Origin: Diaphorobacter limosus
GTDB lineage: Bacteria > Pseudomonadota > Gammaproteobacteria > Burkholderiales > Burkholderiaceae_C
Length of the DNA stretch: 64,000 nt
Assembly: GCF_033100095.1 (NCBI RefSeq)
Contig: NZ_CP136921.1
Coordinates: 2,636,501 to 2,700,500, forward strand
Reading direction: 5' to 3'
Part shown: positions 16,871 to 26,700 of the stretch, piece after piece
Layout: each line of letters starts with the position of its first letter
How positions within the stretch are numbered: the stretch's first letter is position 1
Program-made: the position numbers and the translations under genes
Notes under the pieces: generated by a model
Told to the model about the DNA's origin: nothing
Seen by the model: the letters and a program-made list of their open reading frames with translations, nothing else
Database searches by the model: none

Positions 16871-19528
16871 TTTTCCTGTGTCGCTCGGTTCGGCCTCGCT
16901 TTGGCGCAGCAGCATCTGGCTGATGAGTGCGCGCAGCGCCGATGGGCGCACGGGCTTGAGCAGAAAGCCCCAGCCGCGCTCGGCGGCCTGGCGGCGCAGG
17001 GCGGTATCGCGCTCGGCCGTGACCAGCACCACCAGGGGGTGCTGCTGCCAGCGCGCGCACAGGTCGCCGTACAGATCCGGGCCGTGGAAGGCGCCCATGC
17101 GCACGTCCAGCAGCACCAGGCGCGGCGCGTTGCCGGGCGCCGCCAGATCCAGCGCCGCCTGCGGGCCGCCGGCCAGGGGCACGTCGCAGCCCCAGCGCTG
17201 CAAAAGCGCGCCGGTGGCGGCGCAGCTGGGGGCGTCGTCGTCCACATACCAGGCCGTGGTGCCTTGCAGGGGTTGATCCTGTGCGGGCTCGCTCTCGGTG
17301 GGCGCCAGCGATGGCGCGGCGCCCACGGTGGCCACGATGGGCACGCTGACCCAGAACATGCTGCCGCGCCCGAGCTCCGAGCGCAGGCCGATCTCATGGC
17401 CCAGCAGCCGGCCCAGGCGCTCGACGATGGCCAGGCCCAGGCCGGCGCCGCGGTCATCGTCATGGCCCTCGCCCAGGCGGCGGAACTCCTCGAAGATCTC
17501 GCGCTGCAGGCTCTCGGGTATGCCTGGGCCCTGGTCGTGCACCTCGATGCGCAGCTGATCGCCATGGCGCCGGCAGCCGATCAGCACCTTGCCGCCGGGC
17601 GTGTAGCGGATGGCATTGGAGAGCAGGTTTTGCAAGATGCGGCGCAAGAGCGCCTCGTCGCTGCGCACCGTGTAGCGCGAGCCCACGCAGTCCAGGCGCA
17701 GGCCGCGGCTCTTGGCGATGATGCCGAAGTTGTGCTGCACCACCTGCAGCAGCGGCCCGAGCGCGAAGTCGCGCAGGCGCACCTCCAGCTGGCCCGACTC
17801 CATGCGCGAGATGTCCAGCAGGCTGGCCAGGATGCCGTCCTGCGCGGCCAGCGCGCCGTCAATGCTGTCGGCCACCTGGCGCCCGGCCTCATCCAGCGCA
17901 TGGCCGCGCAACAGCGAGCTGAACATGCGCGCCGCGTTCAGCGGCTGCAGCAGGTCGTGCACGGCGGCGGCGACGAAGCGCGTCTTGTAGCGATTGGCCT
18001 CCACGGCCTCGCGCCGGGCGGCGTCCAGGTCGCGCGTGCGCTCGGCGATGCGCAGCTCCAGCGCGTCGGCCAGCGAGCGCAGCTCGCGCGCGGCGTTCTT
18101 GTAGCTGGTGATGTCGGCATAGCTGGTGACAAAGCCGCCCTCGGGCAGCGGGTTGCCGCGAATCTCCAGCACCTGGCCGTCGCTCTTGGAGCTTTCGTGC
18201 AGGTAGGGCGTGCCCTCGCGCAGGTGGCGCAGGCGCCGCTGCACGGCGTCGTCGGCCGGCGGCGGCCCAAGCAGGCCGCGGCGCGCGTTGTAGCGCAGCA
18301 GGGCCTCTATCGGGGCGCCCACGCGCACCAGCTCCGCGGGGAAGCGAAACAGCTCGACGTAGCGCGAGTTCCAGGCCACCAGGTTCAGCTCCTTGTCCAC
18401 CACCACCACGCCCTGCGGCAGGTGTTGCAGGCTGCGTGACAGGCCGGTGTCGGCCTGGCGTGCGGCCTGCACGATGGCGCCCTGGGCGGTGCGCAGCTCT
18501 TGGGCGTGTTGTTGCAGGACGGTCTCCAGCTCCTGGCGGCTGCGTTGGCGCAGCAGGGCCAGGCGCCGGCGCTGGCGCAGGATCAGCACCAGCAGCGCCA
18601 GGGCCAGCCACAGGCCGCCAGCGGCCACGGCGGCCCAGCGGCCGGCGCTGGCCACGGCGCGGGTGTCGTGCAGCAGGTGCAGCCTCCAGTCGCTGCCGGG
18701 TAGCTCCAGGGTCTGCCACAGCAGCGGCCGGTGCTCGGCGGGGTCTTGCAGGCGCACCACCACGCCGCCGCCGGCTACCGGGCGCTCGCTGCGGTACAGC
18801 AAGGGCGCCAGAGGCTGGTCGGCATATTGGCGCGTGGCGGCCAGCTCGCCGCGGTCCTGCGCCGTGAGCGGGTTGAGCAGCCGGTAGCGCCAGGCGTCGC
18901 GGCTGGCCAGGAAGACCACGCCATGGGTGTCCGAGGCGAGCACGATGTCGGGCCCATTGCGCCACTCACGCTCCAGCTCGGTGAAGACGATCTTCACGGC
19001 CACCAGGCCCAGGGCGCGCCCCTGCGCGTCGCGGATGGCGGTGGACAGGAAGTAGCCCGGCTCCCCCGTGGTCAGGCCTATGCCGTAGAAGCGCCCCTGG
19101 CCGTGCTGCAGCGCCTGCTGCACATAGGGGCGGAAGTGGTAGTTCTCGCCGACGTTGCTGTGCGCGTCGCGCCAGTTGCTGGCGGCCAGCGCCAGGCCGT
19201 CGCGGGCAATCAGGGTCAGCGTGGAGGACTGGCTGGCGCCGTTGGCCTGTTCCAGCTTGTGGTTCAGCGCCTGCACCGCCGCCGGCGTGAGCGGTTGCGC
19301 CAGCGCGGTGCGCAGCTCGCTGTCCAGCGCCAGCACCTCGGGCAGGGTGCGAAAGCGGTCTATGCGCTGCACCAGGGCCTGGGCGTAGAGCGACAGCCGG
19401 CGCTGCACATCCTGGCTTTCCTCATTGAGCGCGCGCCGCTGCACGATCTGGCCGACCAGCAGCATGCACAGCGCCATGCCGGCGAGCACGACGAGCACGG
19501 TCCACAGCAGTTGGCGGCGTTGGTTCAT
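16859..19528 (-). CDS. Hybrid sensor histidine kinase with sensor, PAS and receiver domains
   Basis: Membrane kinase of 889 residues. Two transmembrane helices (about residues 8-28 and 290-315) bracket an extracytoplasmic Cache-like sensor region (GLTTGEPGYFLSTAIRDAQGRALG). A PAS domain (about 365-470), a coiled coil, the phosphorylation helix with AAAVHDLLQPLNAARM, an HATPase domain (NLLSNAIRYTPGG, DQGPGIPE, GAGLGLAIVERLG) and a C-terminal receiver (AWYVDDDAPS, LLDVRMG) follow. The H-box HDLLQPLNAAR is the NahK-like type. It is divergent from dctA and convergent with the LuxR-type regulator, suggesting dicarboxylate sensing and control, which is inference from position. Confidence 0.92.
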   Translation of the reverse strand: MNQRRQLLWTVLVVLAGMALCMLLVGQIVQRRALNEESQDVQRRLSLYAQALVQRIDRFRTLPEVLALDSELRTALAQPLTPAAVQALNHKLEQANGASQSSTLTLIARDGLALAASNWRDAHSNVGENYHFRPYVQQALQHGQGRFYGIGLTTGEPGYFLSTAIRDAQGRALGLVAVKIVFTELEREWRNGPDIVLASDTHGVVFLASRDAWRYRLLNPLTAQDRGELAATRQYADQPLAPLLYRSERPVAGGGVVVRLQDPAEHRPLLWQTLELPGSDWRLHLLHDTRAVASAGRWAAVAAGGLWLALALLVLILRQRRRLALLRQRSRQELETVLQQHAQELRTAQGAIVQAARQADTGLSRSLQHLPQGVVVVDKELNLVAWNSRYVELFRFPAELVRVGAPIEALLRYNARRGLLGPPPADDAVQRRLRHLREGTPYLHESSKSDGQVLEIRGNPLPEGGFVTSYADITSYKNAARELRSLADALELRIAERTRDLDAARREAVEANRYKTRFVAAAVHDLLQPLNAARMFSSLLRGHALDEAGRQVADSIDGALAAQDGILASLLDISRMESGQLEVRLRDFALGPLLQVVQHNFGIIAKSRGLRLDCVGSRYTVRSDEALLRRILQNLLSNAIRYTPGGKVLIGCRRHGDQLRIEVHDQGPGIPESLQREIFEEFRRLGEGHDDDRGAGLGLAIVERLGRLLGHEIGLRSELGRGSMFWVSVPIVATVGAAPSLAPTESEPAQDQPLQGTTAWYVDDDAPSCAATGALLQRWGCDVPLAGGPQAALDLAAPGNAPRLVLLDVRMGAFHGPDLYGDLCARWQQHPLVVLVTAERDTALRRQAAERGWGFLLKPVRPSALRALISQMLLRQSEAEPSDTGKLQN

Positions 19529-19674
19529 GGGCCTGGAGTGTGCGCGCTTGGGCCGGCGCGGGATGCGTCGCCTAATACCAATAGGTTATCGGCAAAAGAA
19601 AGCTGGCGATGTCCAATTCACCACAACGATGCGCCATGCGAGCGCGTCATTTTCTGGCCCACGAAAGACCCGCC

Positions 19675-20997
19675 ATGCACGCCATTCCCCTGCAAGACAC
19701 CGCCGCGCCCGAGCGCCTGCCCTTTTACCGCCAGCTGTATTTCCAGGTGGTGCTGGCCATTGTGCTGGGCGTGCTGCTGGGGCATTTCGAGCCGCAGTAC
19801 GGCGCGCAATTCAAGCCGCTGGGCGACGCCTTCATCAAGCTGGTGAAGATGGTCATCGCCCCGGTGATCTTCCTGACCATAGTCACCGGCATCGCCGGCA
19901 TGACGCACCTTCGCACCGTGGGCCGCGTGTTCGGCAAGGCCATGGCCTACTTTTTGTGCTTCTCCACCCTGGCGCTGATCGTCGGCATGGTGGTGGCGAA
20001 CGTGCTGCAGCCCGGCGCCGGCATGCACATCCGCGTGGCGGATCTGGACACCAAGGCGGTGGACAGCTTCGTCGCCAAGTCGCATGACCTGAGCCTGGTC
20101 GGCTTTGCCATGGACATCATCCCCAAGACCCTGGTCAGCCCCTTCGTCGGCGACAACATCCTGCAGGTGCTGTTCGTGGCCGTGCTGTTCGGCGTGGCCC
20201 TGGCCATGGCGGGCGACGCCGGAAAGCCGGCCCTGAACTTCTTCGAGGCGCTGACCAAGCCGGTGTTCAAGCTGGTGAACATCGTCATGAAGGCCGCCCC
20301 GATCGGTGCGTTTGGCGCCATGGCCTTCACCATCGGCAAGTTTGGCCTGGGCTCGCTGGTGAATCTGGCCGAGCTGGTGGCCACCTTCTACCTGACCTCG
20401 CTGGTCTTCGTGCTCATCATCCTGGGCGCGGTGGCGCGGCTGTGCGGCTTCTCCGTGGTCAAGCTGATGCGCTACCTGAAGGCCGAACTGCTGCTGGTGC
20501 TGGGCACATCGTCGTCGGAATCCGCCCTGCCCTCGCTGATGGAAAAGATGGAGAAGGCCGGTTGTAGCAAATCGGTGGTTGGTCTGGTGGTGCCCACGGG
20601 CTACTCCTTCAACCTGGACGGCACCAACATCTACATGACGCTGGCCGCGCTGTTCATCGCCCAGGCCACCGACATCGACCTGAGCCTGGGCCAGCAACTG
20701 GCCCTGTTGCTGGTGGCCATGCTGTCGTCCAAGGGTGCGGCCGGCGTCACCGGCGCGGGCTTCATCACCCTGGCCGCCACCCTGGCCGTGGTGCCCGAGG
20801 TGCCGGTGGCCGGCATGGCGCTGATCCTCGGCGTGGACCGCTTCATGAGCGAATGCCGCTCTCTCACCAACTTCGTTGGCAACGCCGTGGCCACGGTGGT
20901 CGTCTCGCGCTGGGAGAACGGGCTGGATTACCAGCGCCTGCATGCGGCGCTGGACGGCGAAGCCGCGGCCCCGATGAAGGAAACGCTGGCGGGTTAA
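19675..20997 (+). CDS. dctA: C4-dicarboxylate transport protein DctA
   Basis: Secondary transporter of 440 residues of the dicarboxylate/amino acid:cation symporter family, importing succinate, fumarate and malate. Family motifs include [20 protein letters not shown], the serine-rich hairpin [33 protein letters not shown] and [18 protein letters not shown]. Eight membrane helices plus two re-entrant loops are expected. The start at 19675 (MHAIPLQ) gives the usual length; an upstream in-frame ATG at 19609 would add 22 residues. A near-palindrome AATACCAATAGGTTAT at 19574-19589 lies between dctA and the divergent kinase. It is followed by a strong terminator. Confidence 0.95.
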   Translation: MHAIPLQDTAAPERLPFYRQLYFQVVLAIVLGVLLGHFEPQYGAQFKPLGDAFIKLVKMVIAPVIFLTIVTGIAGMTHLRTVGRVFGKAMAYFLCFSTLALIVGMVVANVLQPGAGMHIRVADLDTKAVDSFVAKSHDLSLVGFAMDIIPKTLVSPFVGDNILQVLFVAVLFGVALAMAGDAGKPALNFFEALTKPVFKLVNIVMKAAPIGAFGAMAFTIGKFGLGSLVNLAELVATFYLTSLVFVLIILGAVARLCGFSVVKLMRYLKAELLLVLGTSSSESALPSLMEKMEKAGCSKSVVGLVVPTGYSFNLDGTNIYMTLAALFIAQATDIDLSLGQQLALLLVAMLSSKGAAGVTGAGFITLAATLAVVPEVPVAGMALILGVDRFMSECRSLTNFVGNAVATVVVSRWENGLDYQRLHAALDGEAAAPMKETLAG

Positions 20998-21013
20998 GCC
21001 TTCGCGCTTGAAG

Positions 21014-21041
21014 CAACGGCCCAGGTTCGCCTGGGCCGTTG
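21014..21041. terminator. Terminator between dctA and rdgC
   Basis: CAACGGCCCAGG and CCTGGGCCGTTG form a perfect 12-bp stem closed by a TTCG tetraloop. It lies between convergent genes and can act for both. Confidence 0.85.
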
Positions 21042-21053
21042 TCATTTGCGGCC

Positions 21054-22022
21054 TCAGAACGGCGCGTCGTCGTCCGGGCCGCTGGTCGGGGCGTGCAGGG
21101 CGCCGTTTACGGGCGTCGCTGCCCCGCCGATCTCGCCGCGCCCTTCCCCGCCCAGGGCCAGGATCAGGTCGGGGATGAGCTTGGAGAGTTCGCCCGTGGC
21201 AATCGCCACGTCGGCGTCAAAGCCGGCATCGTCCTGCTTCTGACCCTCGAAAACGGTGTCCTGGAAGGCGATTTTCTTCAGCTGCAGGCCCTCGGTGAGC
21301 ACAAAGCTGACGCGGTCGTCCCAGCTCATGGCCAGTTTGGTGGGCAGCTTGCCGGCCTCGATATGCGCCTGCACCTCCTCGATGTCCAGCGGGTGGCGCG
21401 CGTAGCGGACCACGGCCTTGTCCTCGCCGGCGCTCTTCAGCTCGCATTCGCGGTCTATGGAAAAGCCCGCCGGCGGCTCCTGGCTCTTGAGCCAGTGGGC
21501 CATGGCGGCCTGGGGGCTGGTCTGGGTGTCCAGCAGCGCCAGCGACAGGCCGGGCAGCTGCTCCACCAGCAGGCTGGTGATCTCGTCAGCGCGGCCCTGG
21601 GCGCCGGTGTCCAGCATCAGCAGGCCGGCTTCGCGGTCCAGCCACACCCAGGTCGAGCCCTGCTTGGTGAAGGCCATGGGCAGCAGGTCCAGCCTGGCCT
21701 CGTCCTTGAGCTCCTTGGCCTCCTTCTTGCCGGGCTTGCGGCCGGTCTGCTGCTCGATGAGCGCGGCCTTCTCCTTGACCTTGCGTGCCAGCACCGTGGC
21801 CGGCAGCATCTTGGATTCGGCCATGAAGCGCAGCATCCATTGCCCGCCCACGCTCTCGGCCAGCGGGCCGTGGGCATCGCCGCGCGGCGGCACCCAGCCA
21901 ACGGCCTTTTCCTGCGTGGCGCCACATTCCTGGAACGGGGTCTTGGCCAGGGCCTCCTCCAGCTGGGTCAGATCCGCCTGCCAGCCCGGGGCAATGCGGT
22001 ACACGATGAGGTTCTTGAACAC
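21054..22022 (-). CDS. rdgC: Recombination-associated protein RdgC
   Basis: DNA-binding protein of 322 residues that forms a ring around DNA and modulates RecA. The N-terminus FKNLIVYRIAPGW is the family signature, and later conserved stretches include GWVPPRG, DEARLDLLPMAF and SWDDRVSFVLTEGLQLKKI. The start is a GTG at 22022, giving (M)FKNLIVYR with AGGAAT 8 nt upstream; sequence further upstream is unrelated and overlaps a dispersed repeat. The glycine/proline-rich C-terminal tail (about 290-322) is longer than in E. coli. Confidence 0.93.
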   Translation of the reverse strand: MFKNLIVYRIAPGWQADLTQLEEALAKTPFQECGATQEKAVGWVPPRGDAHGPLAESVGGQWMLRFMAESKMLPATVLARKVKEKAALIEQQTGRKPGKKEAKELKDEARLDLLPMAFTKQGSTWVWLDREAGLLMLDTGAQGRADEITSLLVEQLPGLSLALLDTQTSPQAAMAHWLKSQEPPAGFSIDRECELKSAGEDKAVVRYARHPLDIEEVQAHIEAGKLPTKLAMSWDDRVSFVLTEGLQLKKIAFQDTVFEGQKQDDAGFDADVAIATGELSKLIPDLILALGGEGRGEIGGAATPVNGALHAPTSGPDDDAPF

Positions 22023-22032
22023 TTGGGTTATT

Positions 22033-22092
22033 CCTGATTTGATAGCTGTCAACGCTTGATGGTAAAGCGCAAAAGCGCTATTTTCTTCATAA
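22033..22092 (+). repeat. Dispersed intergenic repeat, copy 6
   Basis: GATTTGATAGCTGTCAACGC, then TTGATGGTAAAGCGCAAAAGC and GCTATTTTCTTC. It sits just before the rdgC start. Confidence 0.65.
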
Positions 22093-22219
22093 AAATGCTG
22101 CAGATGCGCGGCACGGCCTGGCAGAACTTTACACAGGCGCAGTGTTCCCACATGGTGGCGTTACACGGGCGCCGGACACTGGCGTCCATGGTTTTGGTCA
22201 CGCAAGAAAGGAATTCACC

Positions 22220-22777
22220 ATGACCCGTTTCCGTATCACCCAACGCCTGGCCGCCACCGCCCTGGTGGCCGCCCTGGCCGGCATTGCCGCTCCCTCCTTC
22301 GCCCAGCCCGCACCCGGTGCCGGCCCGGTGGCCGAGCAGGCCCAGCGCCCGCGCGCCATGACACCCGAGCAGCGCCAGCAGTTCATGAAGGAACGCATGG
22401 GCCAGCGCCTGGAGGCCTTCAAGCAGAAGCTGCAGCTCACGCCCGCGCAGGAGCCGGCCTGGAACGGCTTTGTGCAGTCCATGCAGCCCAATGCCGAGCC
22501 GCGCCATGCCCGCCTTGACTGGCAGGGCATGGACAAGCTGACCACGCCCGAGCGCATAGACCGCATGCGCGCCATGCACGCCCAGCGTGGCGCCGAGATG
22601 GAACGCCGCGGCGAGGCGGTCAAGGCCTTCTACGCCCAGCTGACGCCGGCACAGCAAAAGACCTTCGACGACCAGGGCGCGCGCATGGTTGGCCAGCGCG
22701 GTGCCAAGCAGGGGTGGGGCATGCATCGCCACGGCCACCACCATGGCTTTGGCCCTGGCGCATCCATGGGCCAGTAA
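22220..22777 (+). CDS. Spy/CpxP-like periplasmic LTXXQ protein
   Basis: Exported protein of 185 residues. The signal peptide (MTRFRITQRLAATALVAAL.. ending near SFA) is followed by a helical region with two LTPAQ motifs (LTPAQEPAW and LTPAQQKTF), the hallmark of Spy/CpxP periplasmic chaperone or stress-sensor proteins. The C-terminus is rich in histidine and glycine (MHRHGHHHGFG), which may bind metal. A strong GAAAGGAATTCACC precedes the ATG. In enterobacteria Spy and CpxP respond to envelope stress; that role here is inferred. Confidence 0.8.
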   Translation: MTRFRITQRLAATALVAALAGIAAPSFAQPAPGAGPVAEQAQRPRAMTPEQRQQFMKERMGQRLEAFKQKLQLTPAQEPAWNGFVQSMQPNAEPRHARLDWQGMDKLTTPERIDRMRAMHAQRGAEMERRGEAVKAFYAQLTPAQQKTFDDQGARMVGQRGAKQGWGMHRHGHHHGFGPGASMGQ

Positions 22778-22887
22778 TAGACGGCGACAGCCAGGGCTGC
22801 ATGCTGCGGCCCTGGCCTACAAGGCCCAGGGTTGGAGGGGGTCTACATTCGTTACATTTGCCCTGCACAAACTAACGAATAAACGTC

Positions 22888-23505
22888 ATGTTCCATCCTT
22901 GTCTGCCGCACCCCTCCCCTTTTCGTGGCGCCCGCGGCGCCAGCCAGCGCCATTGGCATGCCCTGGTTGCAGCGGGCTGGCTTGCCGCCCTGCCCGCCTT
23001 TGCACAGCAGGCCATGACCGATCTGTCGCACGCGCCCAGCATCTACCTGCAGGGGGCCATAGCGGAGCACGACACCGAGGCCCTGACCCTGGGTCTGACC
23101 CTGCCCTGGCGCGAATGGCGCATGCCGCTGTGGGGTGGCGAGCTGCGCGGCCACTGGGATCTGTATCTCAGCCGCTGGTTCTTCAAGGGTGCCGCAAGGC
23201 ATGGCGGCACCCTTGTGCTGGGCGTCACGCCCACCCTGCGCCTGCGGCCCGATGGCGGCAGCTCTGCCTGGTTCTGGGAGGCCGGCATAGGTGTCACGCT
23301 GGCCGATCAACGCTACCACCCGGCGGGACAGGAAGAGTTCAGCACGCGCTTTAACTTTGCCTCGCACCTGGGCATCGGCATCAACTTTGGGGCACGACGC
23401 CAGCATGAGCTGCTGCTGCGGCTGCAGCATGTCTCCAACGCCGGCATCAAGAAACCCAACCCGGGGCTGGAAATCCTGCAGCTGCGCTACGCCTGGCATT
23501 TTTGA
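22888..23505 (+). CDS. pagL: PagL-like lipid A 3-O-deacylase
   Basis: Outer-membrane beta-barrel of 205 residues. A signal sequence (about residues 1-38, cleavage near AFA) precedes alternating strands. The catalytic segment HVSNAGIKKPNPGLE places His, Ser (+2) and Glu (+14) exactly as in the PagL triad, and the protein ends YAWHF with a C-terminal phenylalanine typical of outer-membrane proteins. PagL removes the 3-O acyl chain from lipid A and so alters endotoxicity and membrane permeability. It appears monocistronic. Confidence 0.85.
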   Translation: MFHPCLPHPSPFRGARGASQRHWHALVAAGWLAALPAFAQQAMTDLSHAPSIYLQGAIAEHDTEALTLGLTLPWREWRMPLWGGELRGHWDLYLSRWFFKGAARHGGTLVLGVTPTLRLRPDGGSSAWFWEAGIGVTLADQRYHPAGQEEFSTRFNFASHLGIGINFGARRQHELLLRLQHVSNAGIKKPNPGLEILQLRYAWHF

Positions 23506-23554
23506 CTTGCCTCCTGTGGGCAAGGCTGTGCATGAAAGGCTGGCAAATGGTGGC

Positions 23555-23728
23555 TTATCCACAGCCAGCGGCGCTTGGCGCAAGTTGTTCCAGATTCGCG
23601 GCGCGCTTGCACCGGCCTGAAGCCACACCCTTGGCAGCATCCTAACTATCTGTGGGCATTACAGAAAACAGGCTTATCCACAGCGCATGGCGGGCTCTAC
23701 TACTACCACTATGTATTGATGAATACCT
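23555..23728 (+). other. Second origin-like element: DnaA boxes, TAC triplets and AT-rich tract
   Basis: Perfect DnaA boxes TTATCCACA lie at 23555-23563 and 23674-23682. Fifteen bases after the second come TACTACTACCACTAT (23698-23712), followed by AT-rich sequence (GTATTGATGAATACCTATAT). The gap, the triplet run and its last CAC are the same as at 14592-14640. The element abuts the stop codon of the GGDEF/EAL gene. Confidence 0.5.
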
Positions 23729-26700
23729 ATATGGAATAAGCCAGGAGGCCATCGGCGCCGGTGCCAGCGGCGTTTTTTGCGCTGATATGGGACTGCATCA
23801 GCTGCTCGACCTCCTGCGCGGGCAAGGGCTTGCTGAATAGATAGCCCTGGTAGGCCTGGCAGCCGGCCTGGGCCAGCCAGTGGCGCTGTTCCTCGGTTTC
23901 CACGCCCTCGGCAATCACCTCCAGCCCCAGGCTGTCGGCCAGCGCGACGATGGTGCGCACGATGGCGGCGTCGTTCGGGTCGGACAACAGGTCGTGCACA
24001 AAGCCCTGGTCGATCTTGAGCTGGCCCAGCGGCATGCGTTTGAGGTAGGTGAGCGAGGAATAGCCGGTGCCAAAGTCGTCCAGCGAAAAACTCACGCCAT
24101 GCGCGCGCAGCGCCTCCATGGTGGCGATGGTCTTGGCCATGTCTTCGACCAGCAGGCTTTCCGTCAGCTCCAGCTTGAGCTGCGCCGCCGGGGCGCCGGT
24201 GACGGCCAGCACGCGCAGCACGTCGGCCACGAAGCCGGCATCGCGAAACTGGCGCGGGCTGACGTTCACGGCCATGGTCAAAGGCGCCAGATCGGGCTGT
24301 TTTTGCCACGCCGCCAGACGCGTGCAGGCGGTGTGCAGCACCCAGCGCCCCAGTGGCAGGATGAGACCGGTCTCTTCTGCCGCGGGTATGAACTCGGCGG
24401 GTGACACCATGCCGCGCCGTGGCTGCGTCCAGCGTAGCAATGCCTCCACGCCCAGGATCTGGCCGCGCGCGTTGAGTTGCGGCTGGTAGTGCAGTGAGAA
24501 CTCCTGCTGCGCCAGGGCGGAGCGCAGGTCGGCCTCGAACGCCACATGCTCGTCCACGGCCTTTTGCATGCCCGGGTTGAAAAAGCGCAGCGTGCTGCGC
24601 CCGGCCATCTTGGCCTGGTACATGGCCAGGTCGGCCTGCTTGAGCAGCTCTCCCACGGTGGTGGACTGATCATCGAACAAGGCCACGCCTATGCTGGGCG
24701 TGCTGCGGTACTGGTGGCCCGCCAGGGCATAGGGAAGGGAGAGCGCGTTCAGTATCTTCTCGCCCACCTTGTTCGCATGTTCGGCTAGGGTTGCGGGCTG
24801 GGCACCTATCTGTTCGAGCAACACCACGAACTCGTCTCCGCCCAGCCGCGCCACCGTGTCCATGGCACGCACGCAGGTGTTGAGGCGCTGGGCCACGCTC
24901 TTGAGCAGCAGGTCGCCCTGGTCGTGGCCCAGGGTGTCGTTCAGCTGCTTGAAGTTGTCCAGATCGATGAACAGCAGCGCCCCACCCTGGCGCTGGCGCT
25001 GGGCCGCGGCCAGGGCCTGGCCCATGCGTTGCATGAAATGCGCGCGGTTGGGCAGGCCGGTAAGGGCATCGAACAGCGCCAGGCGCTGGATCTCCCGTTC
25101 GCTGGCCTTGCGCTGGCCGATGTTGGAGTTGATGGCCAGAATGGCCTCGGCCTCGCCCTGTTCGCTGCGCACCAGGGTCCAGCGCCCTTCGACTTCGATG
25201 GCGCGGCCATCGCGCGCATATTGCTGCAGCTCACCCGTCCATTCGCCGTTGCGCAGCACCTGGGCGCTGGCTTGGTGGAAGCACTGTGCATCCTGGTAGA
25301 GCAGGCTGGCGGCGTTGTGCCCCAATGCCTCTGCGCGGCTCCAGCCGTACAGCCGTTCTGCGCCCTCGTTCCAGAAGGTAATGCGATGCTCCAGGTCGCG
25401 CACGATGATGGCGTCGCTGGCCTTGTTCAAGAGCGATGCCTGCTGGCGTATGCGCATGTCGTCCGCCTGGCGCTGCAGTTCGGCAGCGGCGCGGGCCGCG
25501 AAGATTTGCAGTGCGGTGTCAACGAGATGCGCTCGCCGCAACGGCTTGCGGTACATCACCAGGATCATGCCCAGGGGCGTGCCGTCGCTGCCCGTGAGTT
25601 GCCGCCCGACATAGCTGCGCACCCTGCACCGTGCCAGCACGGGGTCATGCGGAAACAGCTGGGCCACGCGGTCTTCGATCACGACCAGGGGCTGGGTGAG
25701 CAATTGCGCGCTGGGTGTGCCCGACAGCGCGTATTCGAGCGTGGGCTGCACCACGCCATCGCTGATATGCGACAGCGTCACGGCCTGCAGGCTCTGGCCA
25801 TCCACGGGCGGCTGCAGGCGCACCACGCAGGCAACCTGGGCCGACAGCGCGTCTGCCATATGCTGCGCCAGGTGGTCGAAGAAGGCCACGCCCGTTCCTG
25901 CCGATACCGCCTTGGCCACCTTCACGATGGCGGCCTGCAGGCGTTGCTGCTCGGCGCGGGTGCGCAGGTTTTCCAGGCCAAAGGCCAGGTCGGCGGCCAT
26001 GGCTTCGAGCAGCTGCGTCTCCTGCGCACCCGGCTCCAGCACCTCGGGGGCATACAGGCACAGCAGGCCCAGGTTGCGCTCTGCGCCGCGCAGCGGCAGG
26101 TAGATGGCGGAATGAAACTCCAGCGCGTCCAGCAGCCCGGCCACCTTGTCGAAGGTGGGGTTGGCGCGCATGTCGCGCAGGACGACGGTGCGGCCGCTGC
26201 GCACGCAGATGCTGGCCGGCCCCTGGCCACCGGGCTCGTCGGGCGACCAGCTCAGGCGCAGCTGCGCCAGGTATTCGGGCGAGCCTCCGGCATGGGCCAC
26301 GGGTTCTATGCGCTTGCGCTCGTCATCACGCGCCAGGCCCACCCAGCCCATGCGGTAACCGCCTACCTGCACCGCCACCGCGCACACGGCGTGCAGCAGC
26401 TCGGCCTCGGTGTTGGCGCGCAGCAGGGTCTCGCTGCAGGCACTGCGCATGCGCTGGGCCCGGCTCAGGCGCGCCAGTTCGGCGTCTATGCGGCTGCGCT
26501 CGGTGATGTCATGGGCCAGTATCTGCCAAGCCGGGTGACCGTCGAAATCGGTGACGCCGACGAATACCTCCATGTCCATCAGCGTGCCGTCCTTGCGTGC
26601 GTGGCGCCAGGTGGTAGCTGCCGTGGCCAGCGTGTGCGCGGCGCGCGCGTCGCTGCACATGGCCAGGGCGCTGTCGGCCTGGGCGCGCTGTGCCTGGGGC

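Noticed and set aside
19529-19674. Sigma54 promoter for dctA, as in rhizobia
   Set aside because: No TGGCAC-N5-TTGCA pattern is visible, and the neighbouring regulators are LuxR and hybrid-kinase types rather than DctB/DctD.
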